Positions 1-8,447 of a stretch of DNA of 64,000 nucleotides are shown piece after piece. Below the pieces are notes generated by a model. It searched no databases, was not told where the DNA came from, and saw only the letters and a program-made list of their open reading frames with translations. A program made the position numbers and the translations under genes. Source of the stretch: Brevibacterium sanguinis (GTDB taxonomy: Bacteria; Actinomycetota; Actinomycetes; Actinomycetales; Brevibacteriaceae); NCBI RefSeq assembly GCF_003315415.1, contig NZ_QNSB01000002.1, positions 124,001 through 188,000 on the forward strand. The letters run 5' to 3'. Each line of letters starts with the position of its first letter. Within the stretch, counting starts at the first letter, position 1.

Positions 1-870
1 GACCGGATCCCGTTCTCCACCGCCGACGGCCTCGTCCGCGGACCCGGCTGCTTCGACATGCTCACCGGGGCGATCATGAGCATCCACGCGACCGCGATCC
101 TCGGCGAGCACCTCGGCGAGGCCGCCCTCGACGGGCTCTCGATCCTCATCACCGGCGATGAGGAGATCGGATCCGTGACATCCTCGGAGCTCATCCGCGC
201 CGAGGCGGCCGAGGCGCGAGCCGTCTACGTCATGGAGGCGAGCGCGGGCGGAGCGCTCAAGCTCGAACGCAAGGGCACATCGATGTACACGCTCGTCTTC
301 CGGGGCAGGGCCTCCCACGCGGGACTGGAGCCGGAGAAGGGGATCAACGCCGGCATGGCGCTGGCGCTCACGCTGCCGGCGGTCGCGGACATCGCCGACG
401 CCGAGGCGGGCACGACCGTGGTCCCGACCGTGATCAGCGCGGGAACGACGACGAACACGGTCCCCGCCGAGGCGCACGTCGATATCGACGTCCGCGCCCG
501 GACCGCGGCCGAGCTCGAGCGCGTCGACGCCGCGATCCGGACTCTCGCGACCCGCCCGCCGCTCGAGGGCTCGTCGGTCGAGGTGCTCGGCGGGATCAAC
601 CGTCCGCCCTTCGAGCCGGAGCGCTCGGCCGGCCTCTTCGACCGGGCCGTCGCCCTGGCCGCGGACCTCGGCATCGCCGCGCCCACCGGGGTCGCCGTCG
701 GCGGCGCCTCCGACGGGAACTTCACCGCCGGTGACGGGATCGCGACCCTCGACGGGCTCGGCGCGGTCGGCGACGGCGCGCACGCCGAGCACGAGCACGC
801 CGTCATCGACGAGATCCCGCCGCGCACGGCGCTGCTCGCCGCCCTCATCGCCGACCAGCTCGGAGCCTGA
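1..870 (+). CDS. M20 family metallopeptidase (ArgE/DapE/CPG2-like), 5' partial
   Basis: This is a cytosolic zinc-dependent peptidase or deacylase that likely hydrolyses an N-acyl amino acid or peptide. The frame is open from base 1, so the N-terminus lies outside the window. Visible M20 hallmarks are GPGCFDM at the left edge (metal-bridging Asp region), GDEEIGS (catalytic and metal Glu pair), the dimerisation-domain motif GRASHAGLEPEKG, and a C-terminal GDGAHAEHEHAVID block carrying the last metal His. The 3' end is complete. A MenC/N-acylamino-acid racemase-type enolase lies 1.1 kb downstream, so an N-acylamino acid substrate is plausible. The exact substrate cannot be read from sequence. 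Confidence 0.88.
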   Translation, partial: DRIPFSTADGLVRGPGCFDMLTGAIMSIHATAILGEHLGEAALDGLSILITGDEEIGSVTSSELIRAEAAEARAVYVMEASAGGALKLERKGTSMYTLVFRGRASHAGLEPEKGINAGMALALTLPAVADIADAEAGTTVVPTVISAGTTTNTVPAEAHVDIDVRARTAAELERVDAAIRTLATRPPLEGSSVEVLGGINRPPFEPERSAGLFDRAVALAADLGIAAPTGVAVGGASDGNFTAGDGIATLDGLGAVGDGAHAEHEHAVIDEIPPRTALLAALIADQLGA

Positions 871-880
871 GGAGGGCGGC

Positions 881-1843
881 TCAGTCGACCGGGTAGCCCT
901 CGGCGCGGAGCTCCTCGGGGCTCTTCGTCGTCAGCAGCCAGTCGCGCAGGTCCGGATCGGGCACGATCCGTTCCCGGGCGCTCAGCCGGTCGGGCCCGAC
1001 GAGGTAGTAGCGGTACCCGTACCGGCCGAGGATGCCCATGAGCTCGGCGGGTCTCGCGCGATCGGCGAGCACTTCGCAGAGCATGTCGGGGCGCAGGATG
1101 TCGAGGAACTCCTCACCGTGTCCGAGGACGTCGTTCTCGGCGCCCTCGACGTCGATCTTCACGGTCACCCGGGGGTTGCCTGGCGGCAGGTCGGGGAGGA
1201 GCTCATCGAGGGAGGTGAAGCGCACCTCGGCGCCGGAGCCGAAGTCCATGCTCGCCGAGTAGAACGACGGCAGCGCCGAGCCGCCGTCGCCGGTGGGCAC
1301 CTGCATCGTCGTGCCCGGCCGGCCGACACCCGTGGGGTGGACGGTGACCCGGTCGCCGAGGCCGTTGCGCGCGACGTTCTTCTCCAGCCCGGCCACGACG
1401 GCGGGGATGATCTCGAACGTGTGGGCGATCGCGGTGGGGTTGCTCGCGAGGACGGCCATCGTGAACACGCCCGTGTAGGCCCCGATGTCGACGAACACGT
1501 CGGCATCGCGGCTGAGCTCGACCATGAGGTCGAGGGCGAAGGCGTCCTCGGGCTCGGTCCGCCGGCCCCTTCCCCAGTAGAACTCCTTGGCGATCTCGCA
1601 GCGGAAGGGATCGACGAGGTGGAACTCGGCGCCACCGGCGCGGCCCCGGACCTCGGTGAGTTCGATCGGCGCGGGGAGCCTGCCGATCTTGAGCCCTCTG
1701 ACGCGCGGCGCGACCGCGCGCAGCAGGGGGTGGAGGAACGGCTGCGCGAGCGCGGCCTTGACGGGCAGCTTGAGCCCGAACCACGACTGCTTGCGAGCTG
1801 CCAGAGTGCGCAGATAGTCGTTCACGACAGTCCCCTTCGCCAC
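881..1843 (-). CDS. FkbM family SAM-dependent methyltransferase
   Basis: The 320-residue product is a predicted O-methyltransferase of the FkbM family. The SAM-binding loop is DVFVDIGAYTGVFTMAVL, and the family's downstream motif is TVKIDVEGAENDVL. I chose the GTG start at 1843 (VAKGTVVNDYL) because an AAAGGG Shine-Dalgarno sits about six bases upstream. The frame is open further to 1969, but that part has arbitrary composition and no good ribosome site. The gene is convergent with the M20 peptidase, with only ten bases between stops. Family members methylate sugars, polyketides or lipids, and nothing nearby identifies the acceptor. Confidence 0.85.
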   Translation of the reverse strand: MAKGTVVNDYLRTLAARKQSWFGLKLPVKAALAQPFLHPLLRAVAPRVRGLKIGRLPAPIELTEVRGRAGGAEFHLVDPFRCEIAKEFYWGRGRRTEPEDAFALDLMVELSRDADVFVDIGAYTGVFTMAVLASNPTAIAHTFEIIPAVVAGLEKNVARNGLGDRVTVHPTGVGRPGTTMQVPTGDGGSALPSFYSASMDFGSGAEVRFTSLDELLPDLPPGNPRVTVKIDVEGAENDVLGHGEEFLDILRPDMLCEVLADRARPAELMGILGRYGYRYYLVGPDRLSARERIVPDPDLRDWLLTTKSPEELRAEGYPVD

Positions 1844-1987
1844 GTGTGACCCTTTGCCACACCGTACCAATGTCACCTGCGTCACGGGTGAAGGCTGCGG
1901 GCCGGTCGCCCGCTCGGCGTCATCGCGCGGCGACGTACTAGTCTGGAACCAACATCGTCGCTCGCCCACCGCAGAAGGACCCCTGAC

Positions 1988-3112
1988 ATGAAGCTGACAT
2001 CACTGACCCTCCACGAAGTGTCGCTGCCCCTCGTCACCCCGTTCGAGACCTCGTTCATGCGGGAGACGGAGAAGGACTGCTACCTCGTCGAGGCGAGGTT
2101 CGACACCCCGGACGGTGAGATCACCGGCTGGGGCGAGTCGGTGGCGATGATCTCCCCGCTCTACTCCTCCGAGTACGTCGCCGCGGGCATCGACGTCACC
2201 CGCCGGTGGCTGGCGCCGATCCTCTTCGACGTCGAGGACCTCACCGCCGAGACCGTGTCCTGGCATCTGCGCCATGTCATCGGCCACCCGATGGCGAAGT
2301 CGGCGCTCGAGATGGCCGTCATCGAGGCCCAGCTCAAGCAGCGCGGGCAGTCGTTCAAGGAGTACCTCGGCGGCGTCGTCGACTCCGTGCCCTCGGGTGT
2401 GTCCGTGGGCATCCAGGACTCCGTCGAGGAGACCGTCACGGTCATCGGCGGCTACCTCGAGGAGGGGTACGCCCGCATCAAGCTCAAGATCAAGCCCGGC
2501 AAGGACATCGCCGAGGTGGCTGCCGTGCGCAAGGCCTTCGGCGACGACTTCGGGTTCCAGGTCGATGCGAACGCCGCCTACACCCTCGTCGACGCCGCTC
2601 ACCTCAAGCGCCTCGACGAGTTCGGCCTCCTGCTCATCGAGCAGCCGCTGGGCGAGGCCGACATCCGCCAGCACAGCGAGCTCGCGAAGCTCATGGAGAC
2701 GCCGATGTGCCTCGACGAGTCCATCGTCTCCGCCGAGGCGGCCGCCGATGCCATCGCCCTCGGCGCGGCCGCCGTCATCAACATCAAGCCCGGGCGCGTG
2801 GGCGGCTACATCGAGGCGAAGAAGATCCACGACCTCGCCTCCGCCCACGGCGTCGCGGTCTGGCACGGCGGGATGGTCGAGACGGGGCTGGGCCGGGCGG
2901 CGAACGCGGCGCTGGCCTCCCTGCCCGGCTTCACCCTCCCCGGTGACATCTCCGCCTCGAGCCGGTTCTTCCAGGAGGACATCACCGAGGAGATCGTCAT
3001 GCACGACGGCGTCGTCGACGTGCCGACCGGCGTCGGCTTCGGCGTCTCCGTCGACCCGGCCAAGCTCGAGAGGTTCCGCACCGCCACACACGAGATTCTG
3101 CCCGCGAGCTGA
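1988..3112 (+). CDS. menC: o-succinylbenzoate synthase / N-acylamino acid racemase (enolase superfamily)
   Basis: The 374-residue enolase-superfamily protein is of the MenC2/N-succinylamino acid racemase type. The barrel chemistry is intact: a KLKIKPG motif near residues 164-170 with the acid/base lysines, metal ligands in VDANAAY (about 193), IEQP (about 218) and CLDES (about 243), and the second general-base lysine in NIKPGRVGG (about 267). Enzymes of this clade make o-succinylbenzoate for menaquinone, racemise N-acylamino acids, or do both. No other men genes are in view and an M20 deacylase is nearby, so the racemase role deserves equal weight. An AGAAGGA ribosome site precedes the ATG. 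The gene ends just before the left copy of a 53-bp direct repeat. Confidence 0.82.
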   Translation: MKLTSLTLHEVSLPLVTPFETSFMRETEKDCYLVEARFDTPDGEITGWGESVAMISPLYSSEYVAAGIDVTRRWLAPILFDVEDLTAETVSWHLRHVIGHPMAKSALEMAVIEAQLKQRGQSFKEYLGGVVDSVPSGVSVGIQDSVEETVTVIGGYLEEGYARIKLKIKPGKDIAEVAAVRKAFGDDFGFQVDANAAYTLVDAAHLKRLDEFGLLLIEQPLGEADIRQHSELAKLMETPMCLDESIVSAEAAADAIALGAAAVINIKPGRVGGYIEAKKIHDLASAHGVAVWHGGMVETGLGRAANAALASLPGFTLPGDISASSRFFQEDITEEIVMHDGVVDVPTGVGFGVSVDPAKLERFRTATHEILPAS

Positions 3113-3113
3113 A

Positions 3114-3166
3114 CCCGGTCGACCGCCTCGGCGAGGATCCGGGTCCTCCCCTACTGGCCGAGGCCG
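3114..3166. repeat. Left copy of 53-bp direct repeat flanking the type VII-like island
   Basis: This 53-bp block matches 8448-8500 at 49 of 53 positions by my alignment. It contains GCCTCGGC at 3125-3132 and its exact complement GCCGAGGC at 3157-3164, with a GAGGA/TCCTC pair between them, so it can fold as a hairpin between the convergent stops at 3112 and 3151. On the minus strand it encodes the last residues and stop (GLGQ) of the 91-residue island protein, exactly as the right copy encodes the end of the DASS transporter. It resembles an attachment-site or target duplication. Confidence 0.85.
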
Positions 3167-3426
3167 CTGAGTGAGTCCGTTGCGAAACCTGAGGCAACCG
3201 CTGAGGACGCTGCCGTGCCGACGGAACCGTGGTGGCCAGAGGCAGTGCTCCCCATATTCGAGATTGCATTCACGCACGAGGTGACGCCTGCGATGATCAG
3301 CCAGAGAACGATGACGATGGCCAGCACTTTCAGCCCGAGCACGATCTGTCGCCCGAGCCGCGCCCGCTGCTCGCCGAAGGGGGGCACGTTCAGACGCTCC
3401 GGCATGCCGAATTCAGGCAGGTTCAT
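3151..3426 (-). CDS. Small single-pass membrane protein, last gene of type VII-like operon
   Basis: This 91-residue protein has a basic N-terminal half, one hydrophobic helix at about residues 28-48 (LGLKVLAIVIVLWLIIAGV), and a Ser/Ala/Gly-rich tail. No family is recognised. The start has a GAGGAAA ribosome site that overlaps the stop region of the upstream 62-residue gene, nine bases away, so the two are probably co-translated. Its last four residues and stop lie inside the left flanking repeat and match the end of the DASS transporter, which suggests the 3' end was supplied by the insertion site. A membrane anchor or accessory role for the FtsK-like ATPase is inference. Confidence 0.72.
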   Translation of the reverse strand: MNLPEFGMPERLNVPPFGEQRARLGRQIVLGLKVLAIVIVLWLIIAGVTSCVNAISNMGSTASGHHGSVGTAASSAVASGFATDSLSGLGQ

Positions 3427-3435
3427 GGTGTTTCC

Positions 3436-3624
3436 TCACAGTTCCTCTCGAGCACGTGCCACGCTGGCGAGCGCATCATCGGCTTGCTGACTCAATCGTG
3501 TGGCATTGGAGATCAGCGGCAGGACGAGTTCCGCTTCTATCCTCGTCGCCTGGGCATCGTTCCAATTGAGCATGATGGTCCTCATCGATGACTTGAGCTT
3601 GAGCGCTGCATCTTCAATCGACAT
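3436..3624 (-). CDS. Small WXG100-like helical protein with WND motif
   Basis: The 62-residue product starts at ATG 3624 (MSIEDAALKL), with AAAGGGG about six bases upstream, and overlaps the end of the coiled-coil gene by 11 bases. It reads as two helices joined at NWNDAQATRIEAEL. The WND followed by RI matches the turn of the 88-residue protein two genes upstream (DWNDRVKDRIDQD). WXG100 substrates of type VII systems are small helical hairpins with a Trp-centred turn, and this is a shorter variant with WND in place of WXG. I infer that the two form a partner pair. No signal peptide or C-terminal YxxxD/E motif is seen. Confidence 0.68.
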   Translation of the reverse strand: MSIEDAALKLKSSMRTIMLNWNDAQATRIEAELVLPLISNATRLSQQADDALASVARAREEL

Positions 3625-4720
3625 CCGAACCCCTTTCGAAACGCAGCGGGAGCACCTCGGCGCCCGCAGCAACGAGCGCATTCAGGAAGCTCTCACCTGA
3701 CACCAATCGGCCCGTCACGGGGTCGACCGTGATCGATTGGTCGGTGACGCATTCGTGCATGGCGCCGAACGAATCCGGTGCGCTCAGCCCTTCGCGCAGA
3801 TCGCGGGCATCGAAGTTGCTCCGACTGGGATCTCGTCGGAACATCGCGGCTCCCCCGCCGACCCATCGCCGTGCCCAGATTTCGTGCTCGTGGCCGGAAG
3901 CGAAGATCGTCTCACCGTCGTCGATGCCCAACAGTCGCCGAAGCTGGGGTCCGAGTACCGCGAGCTGTACCTCGCGGGAGTCGGGCCGCAAGGAGAACGC
4001 GGCCCAGTCGATCGGCCTGTCCTCTCGCGCGGAGTTGATCGGGTCGGTGCCCGCGTTGACCGAGTCCGCACCCGAGTCTCCTCCGTGCCCGGTTCCACCA
4101 CCGGTGGCGGATCTTCGGCTCGCATTGCGGATCGAGCTTCCAGGTGAAGGGCTGCGGGACGAGGAACTCAGATAGGTCGACAGGATCCCCTTGAGGATCG
4201 ACAACTTCGCCAGTGCTGCCATCGCGATCGTGGTCTCCACGGCTCGAGCCGCGCTCACCGAGGACCGGTACTCATCGAGAGCCAGATGGATCTTTCGCCG
4301 CGCATTCTCGCTTCTCTCCAGCAGCCGTCGCTTCTCATGCTCGCGGCCCTCGGACTCTCGCAGCTTGACTTGCGCGCTGCCCAGGCCTTGGTGTGCACGG
4401 GCCACTCGCGCGCGTGCCCGAGAAACCGCGGGTCCGCGATATCGAGGATCCGCGCCCAGAGCCGAGTCGAGTTCCGACTCGGCTGCGAACAGTTCAGCCT
4501 CCGCAGAACGCATCAGGCTCTCCGCGCGGACACGATCCGACACGGCGGATTCGAGGTCGCGACGTCGGTTCGACACGGCGTTGTCAGCATCAGCGGCGCT
4601 CGACTGCAGAGAATGCTCGACATCACGCGTCGAGGTCTCGAGATTCGACCTGAACTGGAGCAGGCTGGACGACAGCGCGCTCAATGCCCCGTAGCTCGAA
4701 TGGACCTTCTCGGAGCTCAT
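3614..4720 (-). CDS. Coiled-coil protein of type VII-like operon, unknown C-terminal domain
   Basis: The 368-residue protein is not assigned to a family. Residues 1 to about 165 are strongly helical and heptad-like, rich in Ala, Glu, Arg and Ser, with blocks such as ESLMRSAEAELFAAESELD. A Ser/Gly-rich linker follows at about 185-225, and then a separate globular region of about 140 residues ending ALVAAGAEVLPLRFERGSDVD. A long helical head plus linker plus small C-terminal domain is the shape of many type VII-associated substrates or effectors, but no toxin motif is visible. Its ATG overlaps the stop of the WXG100-like gene as ATGA. A structural scaffold is the main alternative. Confidence 0.72.
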   Translation of the reverse strand: MSSEKVHSSYGALSALSSSLLQFRSNLETSTRDVEHSLQSSAADADNAVSNRRRDLESAVSDRVRAESLMRSAEAELFAAESELDSALGADPRYRGPAVSRARARVARAHQGLGSAQVKLRESEGREHEKRRLLERSENARRKIHLALDEYRSSVSAARAVETTIAMAALAKLSILKGILSTYLSSSSRSPSPGSSIRNASRRSATGGGTGHGGDSGADSVNAGTDPINSAREDRPIDWAAFSLRPDSREVQLAVLGPQLRRLLGIDDGETIFASGHEHEIWARRWVGGGAAMFRRDPSRSNFDARDLREGLSAPDSFGAMHECVTDQSITVDPVTGRLVSGESFLNALVAAGAEVLPLRFERGSDVD

Positions 4721-4983
4721 CGTCCAAGGAAGTCTCTGAGCTGTCGGGCCTTGATGTCGACTTCACGCGAATGGTCGAAAAGACTCTCGGCCAGCTTCTT
4801 GAGACCGCGGGTCGCATCATGGACATCCTGGTCGATCCGGTCCTTGACTCGATCGTTCCAGTCGATCGTCCGGAGGGTGTACTCCAGTTCCTTGGCGAGT
4901 TTGACGACATTCTCACCGTTGCCGCGCAGTCTGCGGGAGAATGCTTCGAGCTCGGGGGCATTGGCGTGAACGCGATCGCTCAT
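4717..4983 (-). CDS. WXG100-like small helical protein (WND variant)
   Basis: This 88-residue protein has the length and layout of WXG100/ESAT-6-like proteins: an N-terminal helix, a Trp-centred turn at about residues 41-43 (TIDWNDRVKDRIDQD), and a second long charged helix. The Gly of WXG is replaced by Asp. Start and stop both overlap neighbouring genes as ATGA, placing it directly behind the FtsK/SpoIIIE-type ATPase gene, the usual partner of WXG100 proteins. The turn motif recurs in the 62-residue protein of the same operon. Secretion is not proven by sequence; the protein could instead be an intracellular adaptor. Confidence 0.72.
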   Translation of the reverse strand: MSDRVHANAPELEAFSRRLRGNGENVVKLAKELEYTLRTIDWNDRVKDRIDQDVHDATRGLKKLAESLFDHSREVDIKARQLRDFLGR

Positions 4984-7900
4984 TGTCTTGCTCCTGTCGG
5001 GAGGATCGTGGAGATCCAGTTCGTGTCGTTCAGGACGTAGGGAAGGTATTTCACAGTGGCTCCGGTGTCGATGTCGTAGTAGAGCATCTGACCCTGGTGA
5101 GGTCGGACGCGCACGCTCGGCGAGGTGAGACTTCCGATGTCCTCGGCCGACATCGAGCCGACGAGCCGGGTGGAGAATTCGTGCTGGAGTTTGCGACTGA
5201 AGCGTTTCTCGAGACCCTGGCAGGTATCCACCGTGGCGATGATGTGGATTCCGACCTCCGGGCCCTCTGCGGCTATTCTCTCGATCTGTTCGTGCAGGGA
5301 CACCGTTGAATCGTCGTCGAAGCTCAGCGAACTCGAGTAGCTGTTGGGGTCGAGGTCGCGTGCTTTCTGGATTCCGAGAAGAGTGAGGACGATCGGCGCG
5401 GACGAGAAGTCCTGCTCTTCCTGACGACGATCGAGTTCCGCTCCCAACCTCTGCAGTGCGGAGTCCGCGGACTTGCTTCCGCTGAAAGTGGCGATTCCCT
5501 CGTCCGCGAGGCCCCTGATGATCTCGTGCATCGCCGGTGGGACATGGGAGAAGCCGATGACCTCGTGGGTGGTGTATGGATTCGAGGCTCGTGCGGACAG
5601 CCAGAGCGCGGCCACGGTGCCCACAAGCTGTTCCGTGGTATTGCGGTCGACGTGGATGATGTTGCTTCCGGCCTCCCGCCGCAACTCGATTCGCAGGTCC
5701 GAACTCAACGCGAATGCAGTGCCCGGACGCAGAGACAAGGTCGAGGCCTGTGTGCTCGGGTCCGAGGGCGGGGTGGGAGCGAACTTTGCCCTGTCCTCGG
5801 CTTCCAGATGGGCCTGTGTGCCACTCTCGAAGATGCGCGGGGTCCGCAAGAAGCCTTCGTCCACGGCTTTGGTCCGGAGCAGCTTCATTCGGTCCCGTCG
5901 AACCTGGTCCTTCTCGTATGCTCCGTTGAACTGAATATTGGCCGATTCACGACCGGAGGCATTGTTGAGAATCCCCTCCCCACGCGACTTGATGAGCTTA
6001 TGGGCGGGATTGTGATCGTCCATCACTGTCATGGCGTCCTCTGTGGAGCTGGGCAGGAGAACACGGACGTTGAGAAGTTGCAGGGACTGCTTGTTCATCG
6101 CGATCATTCCACTCAGAGTCTGAGAGCTGAGCACGATGTGGATCCCGTGACTTCGCCCCTGCTTGATGATGAGGTCCATCGCCCTGGCCGATTCCTGACC
6201 GATCCGGTCATCCTCGTTGAACAGCACCTGGAACTCGTCGAAGAACACCACGATTCTCGTCAACTCGTGGCCGCGACTTCGGTAGCTGCCGATGTTCTGG
6301 ACCTTCGCCGCCTTGAAAGCCTCCGCCCTGCGTTTGAGCTCATGGGTCAGAGAGACAAGAACGTTCATTCCCAGCTCGCGCTCGCTCTCCACCGCAATGC
6401 AGGCGGCGTGTGGGAGCGAGTACTCCGCATAGTCTGCGAACTCCACACCCTCTTTGAAGTCCAGCAGATAGAGTTCGAGTTCGTCCGGACCGTACATGGT
6501 CGTGAGACCGGCCAGGATGGTGTGTATCAGCGTCGACTTCCCGGATCCCGGACGACCGACGATCAGCGCACCGGTGAGATTTCCCGAATCGAGCCGGAGG
6601 AATGCGATATCTGTGGCGCCCTGCCGCCCGATGGGGGCCACGACGCTGTCACTTGCGTGGTTCTTCCACCACGTCGCGGGATCACCGAGGTCCGGCACCA
6701 CCAGGTCCTGGCTCAGGTCGGATTTCGTGCCGGCCGCGGCGATCTCGGCGAACTTCGCAAAGGTCTTCTCGAGCGCGGTGTCGATGTCGAGCGTGCGCGA
6801 ACTCCTTCCGACCGCGTCGACGATCGCATCGATGACCGCACCACCTCGGGCCTCGCCCAGTTCCCGGATGGGATCATCGCTCAGCTTGAGCAACCGTGCG
6901 GAATCACCCTGCGGAGTGCTCCCGCTTGGCGCAAAGTTCCCGCTCGTGACCGTCATCGAGGCAAGCGGGAGCCGGTTGATGTCGATTCGGCGGAAATCGT
7001 CCTCGTTCGAGTCGGTGTTCGCTGTCATGAAGGTGAAGATTCCGCATTTGGGCCCGTGTTCGATGATGCGCTGGAGCTGATGGAGCATCTCATCGTCGAA
7101 CTGGCTGGGGAAGTCCTGCACGATCAGGAGCCGATACGCTTCGGCCACCTCGCCGGCTTCCTCGTTGTACTCGGCGAGCGAGGAGTAGGTGCCGCGCAGG
7201 AACTTCTGCACCACCAGCTCGATGTGCGCGGTGAGGGTGCTCAGCAGGTCTTTGATCGAGGCATTGTTGCTGCGCACCTGGCCGGAGATGAGTTCCGGAT
7301 TGTAGTCGCCGAGGCGGATGAATCGGGAGACGGCATTGCCCATCCCCAGCGGATCGATGACGCCCACCCTCAGGTTCTTCGCGGGGAAGGAGCACAAAGT
7401 CCTGGCAAGGAAGTTGCGGACGACGGCGTCAAGTTCCTCACGATTCGCCGATCTGCCCGAGTAGGGGTGGAGGACATTGCCGAGCTTGCGGATGTCCTTG
7501 AGGAACGGAGCCTCGAGCCGAACGTTGTCGAACTCCGCGAGTTCGGGGCCGGTGTAGTGCAGTGCGCCGATGAACTGCGGAACGACTGCCGACGGCAGTT
7601 CCCAGCGCTGGAAGTCCGCATCCCTCCACTGTTCGACAGCGCCAGGCCCCGCCGACCTGATCACGCTGTCGAAGGATCCCTGGATGTCACTGATCTCATT
7701 GCGAAGTTCTGCTCCGATGGCCGCCAGCTGAGCTCTGTACTTCGAGGAGTTCTCATTGGAGACTTCGTCGAAGTGGCTGCTCTCCTTGACGAGACGCTGG
7801 GCGATATCGTGCGCCATGGCGATGCAATGAAGTCGCATGCCCTCGAACACTGTGAGTCCCCGGCTCAGATGCCTGCTCACACCGGCGGTGAGCAGGCGAG

Positions 7901-8309
7901 CTCTATCGAGATCTCGACGGTGCAGGACGATGTCGTTCTTCACCTGGTCGAGTCGGCTGAAGTCGTAGTCGATCCCTCCGTTCGCATTCTGCTCATACGG
8001 CACCGGTACCGCCTCGATGCCACCTTCTTGATGCAGTCTGGCGAGGACCTTCCACGACCTATCAGACCCTGACAGTCTGTCCTGCAGCCAGAACTTGAGA
8101 TCTTCCGCGAGCGATACATGCGCCCTGAGGAGCGCCTGCGTCTGGGCGACCGACCCCGAGATCGCTCTTTCGTCGTCGTCCCACTGGCCACGCGTCCGCC
8201 TCAGCTCATGCACTCGCCGACTCGCCTCCGCGGACCCTCTCAGGAAGCGATTCTGCAGTCCCTCTGCAGCGTTCATGACTTCATGCGGGGCAAGTCTCGT
8301 GGTGTGCAT
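4980..8309 (-). CDS. FtsK/SpoIIIE-type ATPase, EccC-like three-lobed, type VII-like system
   Basis: The 1109-residue protein is the first gene of the island operon. Residues 1 to about 230 are helical or coiled-coil. A lobe at about 230-500 has an FtsK-like fold feel (EAYRLLIVQDFP then KCGIFTFMTAN) but no Walker A. The central lobe carries GRPGSGKST (about 584-592), Walker B RIVVFFDEFQVLF (about 683-695) and HGIHIVLSSQT. A C-terminal lobe (about 860-1100) again resembles FtsK (GPEVGIHIIATVDT) without a P-loop. Three tandem lobes recall EccC of type VII secretion, but no transmembrane helix is apparent. The stop overlaps the WXG100-like start as ATGA. The upstream gap 8310-8447 is A/T-rich and probably holds the promoter. 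A DNA pump is the alternative function. Confidence 0.82.
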   Translation of the reverse strand: MHTTRLAPHEVMNAAEGLQNRFLRGSAEASRRVHELRRTRGQWDDDERAISGSVAQTQALLRAHVSLAEDLKFWLQDRLSGSDRSWKVLARLHQEGGIEAVPVPYEQNANGGIDYDFSRLDQVKNDIVLHRRDLDRARLLTAGVSRHLSRGLTVFEGMRLHCIAMAHDIAQRLVKESSHFDEVSNENSSKYRAQLAAIGAELRNEISDIQGSFDSVIRSAGPGAVEQWRDADFQRWELPSAVVPQFIGALHYTGPELAEFDNVRLEAPFLKDIRKLGNVLHPYSGRSANREELDAVVRNFLARTLCSFPAKNLRVGVIDPLGMGNAVSRFIRLGDYNPELISGQVRSNNASIKDLLSTLTAHIELVVQKFLRGTYSSLAEYNEEAGEVAEAYRLLIVQDFPSQFDDEMLHQLQRIIEHGPKCGIFTFMTANTDSNEDDFRRIDINRLPLASMTVTSGNFAPSGSTPQGDSARLLKLSDDPIRELGEARGGAVIDAIVDAVGRSSRTLDIDTALEKTFAKFAEIAAAGTKSDLSQDLVVPDLGDPATWWKNHASDSVVAPIGRQGATDIAFLRLDSGNLTGALIVGRPGSGKSTLIHTILAGLTTMYGPDELELYLLDFKEGVEFADYAEYSLPHAACIAVESERELGMNVLVSLTHELKRRAEAFKAAKVQNIGSYRSRGHELTRIVVFFDEFQVLFNEDDRIGQESARAMDLIIKQGRSHGIHIVLSSQTLSGMIAMNKQSLQLLNVRVLLPSSTEDAMTVMDDHNPAHKLIKSRGEGILNNASGRESANIQFNGAYEKDQVRRDRMKLLRTKAVDEGFLRTPRIFESGTQAHLEAEDRAKFAPTPPSDPSTQASTLSLRPGTAFALSSDLRIELRREAGSNIIHVDRNTTEQLVGTVAALWLSARASNPYTTHEVIGFSHVPPAMHEIIRGLADEGIATFSGSKSADSALQRLGAELDRRQEEQDFSSAPIVLTLLGIQKARDLDPNSYSSSLSFDDDSTVSLHEQIERIAAEGPEVGIHIIATVDTCQGLEKRFSRKLQHEFSTRLVGSMSAEDIGSLTSPSVRVRPHQGQMLYYDIDTGATVKYLPYVLNDTNWISTILPTGARQ

Positions 8310-8447
8310 CGATGGAGTCTCCCGATAGTTTCACTTCGCGGCCGATGTTCATGAGTTTACAATCGCCATTACTCCTTCTGCGATTTCCATTTCACATGTT
8401 GTCACGCTGGAATACCGACGCACGCGGAAACGGTGGAGGATTCACAG

